From the NCBI RefSeq assembly GCF_031729055.1, contig NZ_JAVMIP010000014.1:1-64000 (forward strand): a stretch of DNA of 64,000 bases. Reading direction: 5' to 3'. Positions 63,092 through 64,000 of this stretch are shown in pieces (positions within the stretch are counted from its first letter, which is position 1; each line of letters opens with the position of its first letter). The notes under the pieces were generated by a model. It ran no database searches. It had not been told where the DNA came from and saw only the letters and a program-made list of their open reading frames with translations. The DNA is from Pseudocalidococcus azoricus BACA0444. GTDB lineage: Bacteria; Cyanobacteriota; Cyanobacteriia; Thermosynechococcales; Thermosynechococcaceae. A program made the translations under genes and the position numbers.

Positions 63092-64000
63092 TCAGGCTAA
63101 ACTAGACAGCTTTAAGCGAGCAAAAATCATCCGCCCCGCAGAGGTTTGGAGGGCACTGGTAACTACAACGGGTAATTGATCACCAATGTGGGTTTGCCCC
63201 TCTTCCACCACCACCATTGTCCCATCTTCAAGATAGCCAACCCCTTGTTCTGGTTCTTTTCCTTCTTTAATAATTTTTAGTTCCAAGGTATCCCCCGGCA
63301 AGTAAACCGGACGCAGGGCCTGGGCTAATTCATTGACATTAAAAACATTCACCTTTTGAAACTGGGCGACTTTATTGAGGTTGTAATCGTTAGTGACTAA
63401 GATACCATCAATTTCTTGGGCAAGTCGGACCAGCTTGGCATCAACGGTCGTCAAGTCTGGATAATCAGCGGAATGGATTAAAATCCGTCCATTGAGATTA
63501 GCCTGTAGCCTGTTCAAAATATCCAGGCCCCGTCGTCCTCGCGACCGCTTTAAGTCATTTTGGGCATCCGCAACCAGTTGCAACTCCTGGAGGACAAACT
63601 GGGGAACAAGAATTTGCCCCTCAATAAACCCCAAGGTGAGTAACTGCTCAATCCGGCCATCAATAATACAACTCGTATCCAGTACCTTTGAGGCGGCGGC
63701 CTTTAAGATACCTTCGGCGACAAGAGAGGTTTCAACAGAATTAGGATTAATTAACCGCAACAGGGCCCGCCCCTGACTGTCTGCTAATGTGGTTCCGGTA
63801 TAAGCAAATAAAATGCTCGTTAATACGGCTGTCATCGGCTTGATGAACGAGAAATCATCAGGAATGGGTAGGAGAAAAATTGGTGCCAGGAGCAAGTTAG
63901 CCAACAATAGCCCCACCACCAGGCCCACCGCCCGTGACAATAAAACATCGGCTGGTAAATGGCGAATATCGGCCTCAACTCGGTGATAGGCCGTTTGGAC
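63092..64000 (-). CDS. PIN/TRAM-domain membrane protein (YacL-like), 5' end outside window
   Basis: The frame continues past the right edge (…YHRVEADIRHLPADVLLSRA). Visible part: two membrane helices (VGLVVGLLLANLLLAPIFLL; FIKPMTAVLTSILFAYTGTTL), a PIN domain with ASKVLDTSCIIDGRIEQLL and ILVTNDYNLNKVAQFQKV (acidic catalytic residues), and a C-terminal TRAM domain (LKIIKEGKEPEQGVGYLEDG). This is the conserved YacL/Ycf81-like family, presumed RNA-binding membrane nucleases. Ends 3 bases from the convergent FHA gene. Confidence 0.88.
   Translation of the reverse strand, partial: VQTAYHRVEADIRHLPADVLLSRAVGLVVGLLLANLLLAPIFLLPIPDDFSFIKPMTAVLTSILFAYTGTTLADSQGRALLRLINPNSVETSLVAEGILKAAASKVLDTSCIIDGRIEQLLTLGFIEGQILVPQFVLQELQLVADAQNDLKRSRGRRGLDILNRLQANLNGRILIHSADYPDLTTVDAKLVRLAQEIDGILVTNDYNLNKVAQFQKVNVFNVNELAQALRPVYLPGDTLELKIIKEGKEPEQGVGYLEDGTMVVVEEGQTHIGDQLPVVVTSALQTSAGRMIFARLKLSSLA

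Overview
This window comes from a cyanobacterium. It encodes the photosystem I subunit PsaM, the phycobilisome core protein ApcD, and several families found essentially only in cyanobacteria (DUF2605, DUF2973, DUF3120, an HpsJ-like protein, an InrS-like nickel sensor). The canonical cyanobacterial HIP1 octamer GCGATCGC was not noticed by eye, while the palindrome CCAGGCCTGG and its halves recur throughout. Moderate GC and compact gene packing suggest a unicellular Synechococcus/Thermosynechococcus-like lineage; that placement is inference only.

Layout. 1-16.8 kb: start of a photolyase-related gene, a membrane-anchored nuclease-like protein, an amino-acid permease, an InrS-like repressor, a pentapeptide-repeat protein, pheT, an amino-acid ABC ATPase, a decayed mobile-element scar (10.6-10.9 kb), a cation/proton antiporter, tRNA-Leu(UAG), a secreted nuclease, an aspartic protease and uppP. 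17-33 kb: DUF3120, a PRC-barrel protein, RNase E, HpnH, a TAXI-type binding protein, a Dam-type methylase, SfsA, a site-2 protease and HtpG. 33.4-35.5 kb: an AT-rich HaeII-type restriction-modification island whose endonuclease carries an in-frame stop. 36-45.5 kb: ndk, a TerC protein, psaM, apcD, a PstS-like protein, an MFS exporter, an FHA protein, tmk and a holB-like gene. 52-64 kb: ispF, msrB, a photolyase-like FAD protein, DUF2605/DUF2973/GTPase, a decayed VapBC locus, a large PAS-GAF-GGDEF protein, sbcD, a frameshifted FHA gene and a PIN/TRAM protein running off the end.

The most notable region is 45.6-52.1 kb. Seven minus-strand genes read like a RiPP (lasso-peptide type) cluster: an asparagine-synthase-like cyclase, an HPr-kinase-like kinase, a PqqD-type recognition protein, a previously easily missed 52-residue precursor, a GT1-type glycosyltransferase and two tandem bicupin proteins. 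The precursor has a W-x2-P-x-V motif, a Thr at the penultimate leader position, and a predicted 14-residue core SGPFPGTFDGTGYS with Asp at position 9 and a terminal Ser suitable for the kinase. No B2 leader peptidase is visible in the window. The cluster is bracketed by two nearly identical, inverted copies of a 107-bp MITE-like repeat (four copies in the window).

Limits: all calls are by eye from sequence; starts are judged from Shine-Dalgarno-like sequences and family knowledge, and no database search was run.
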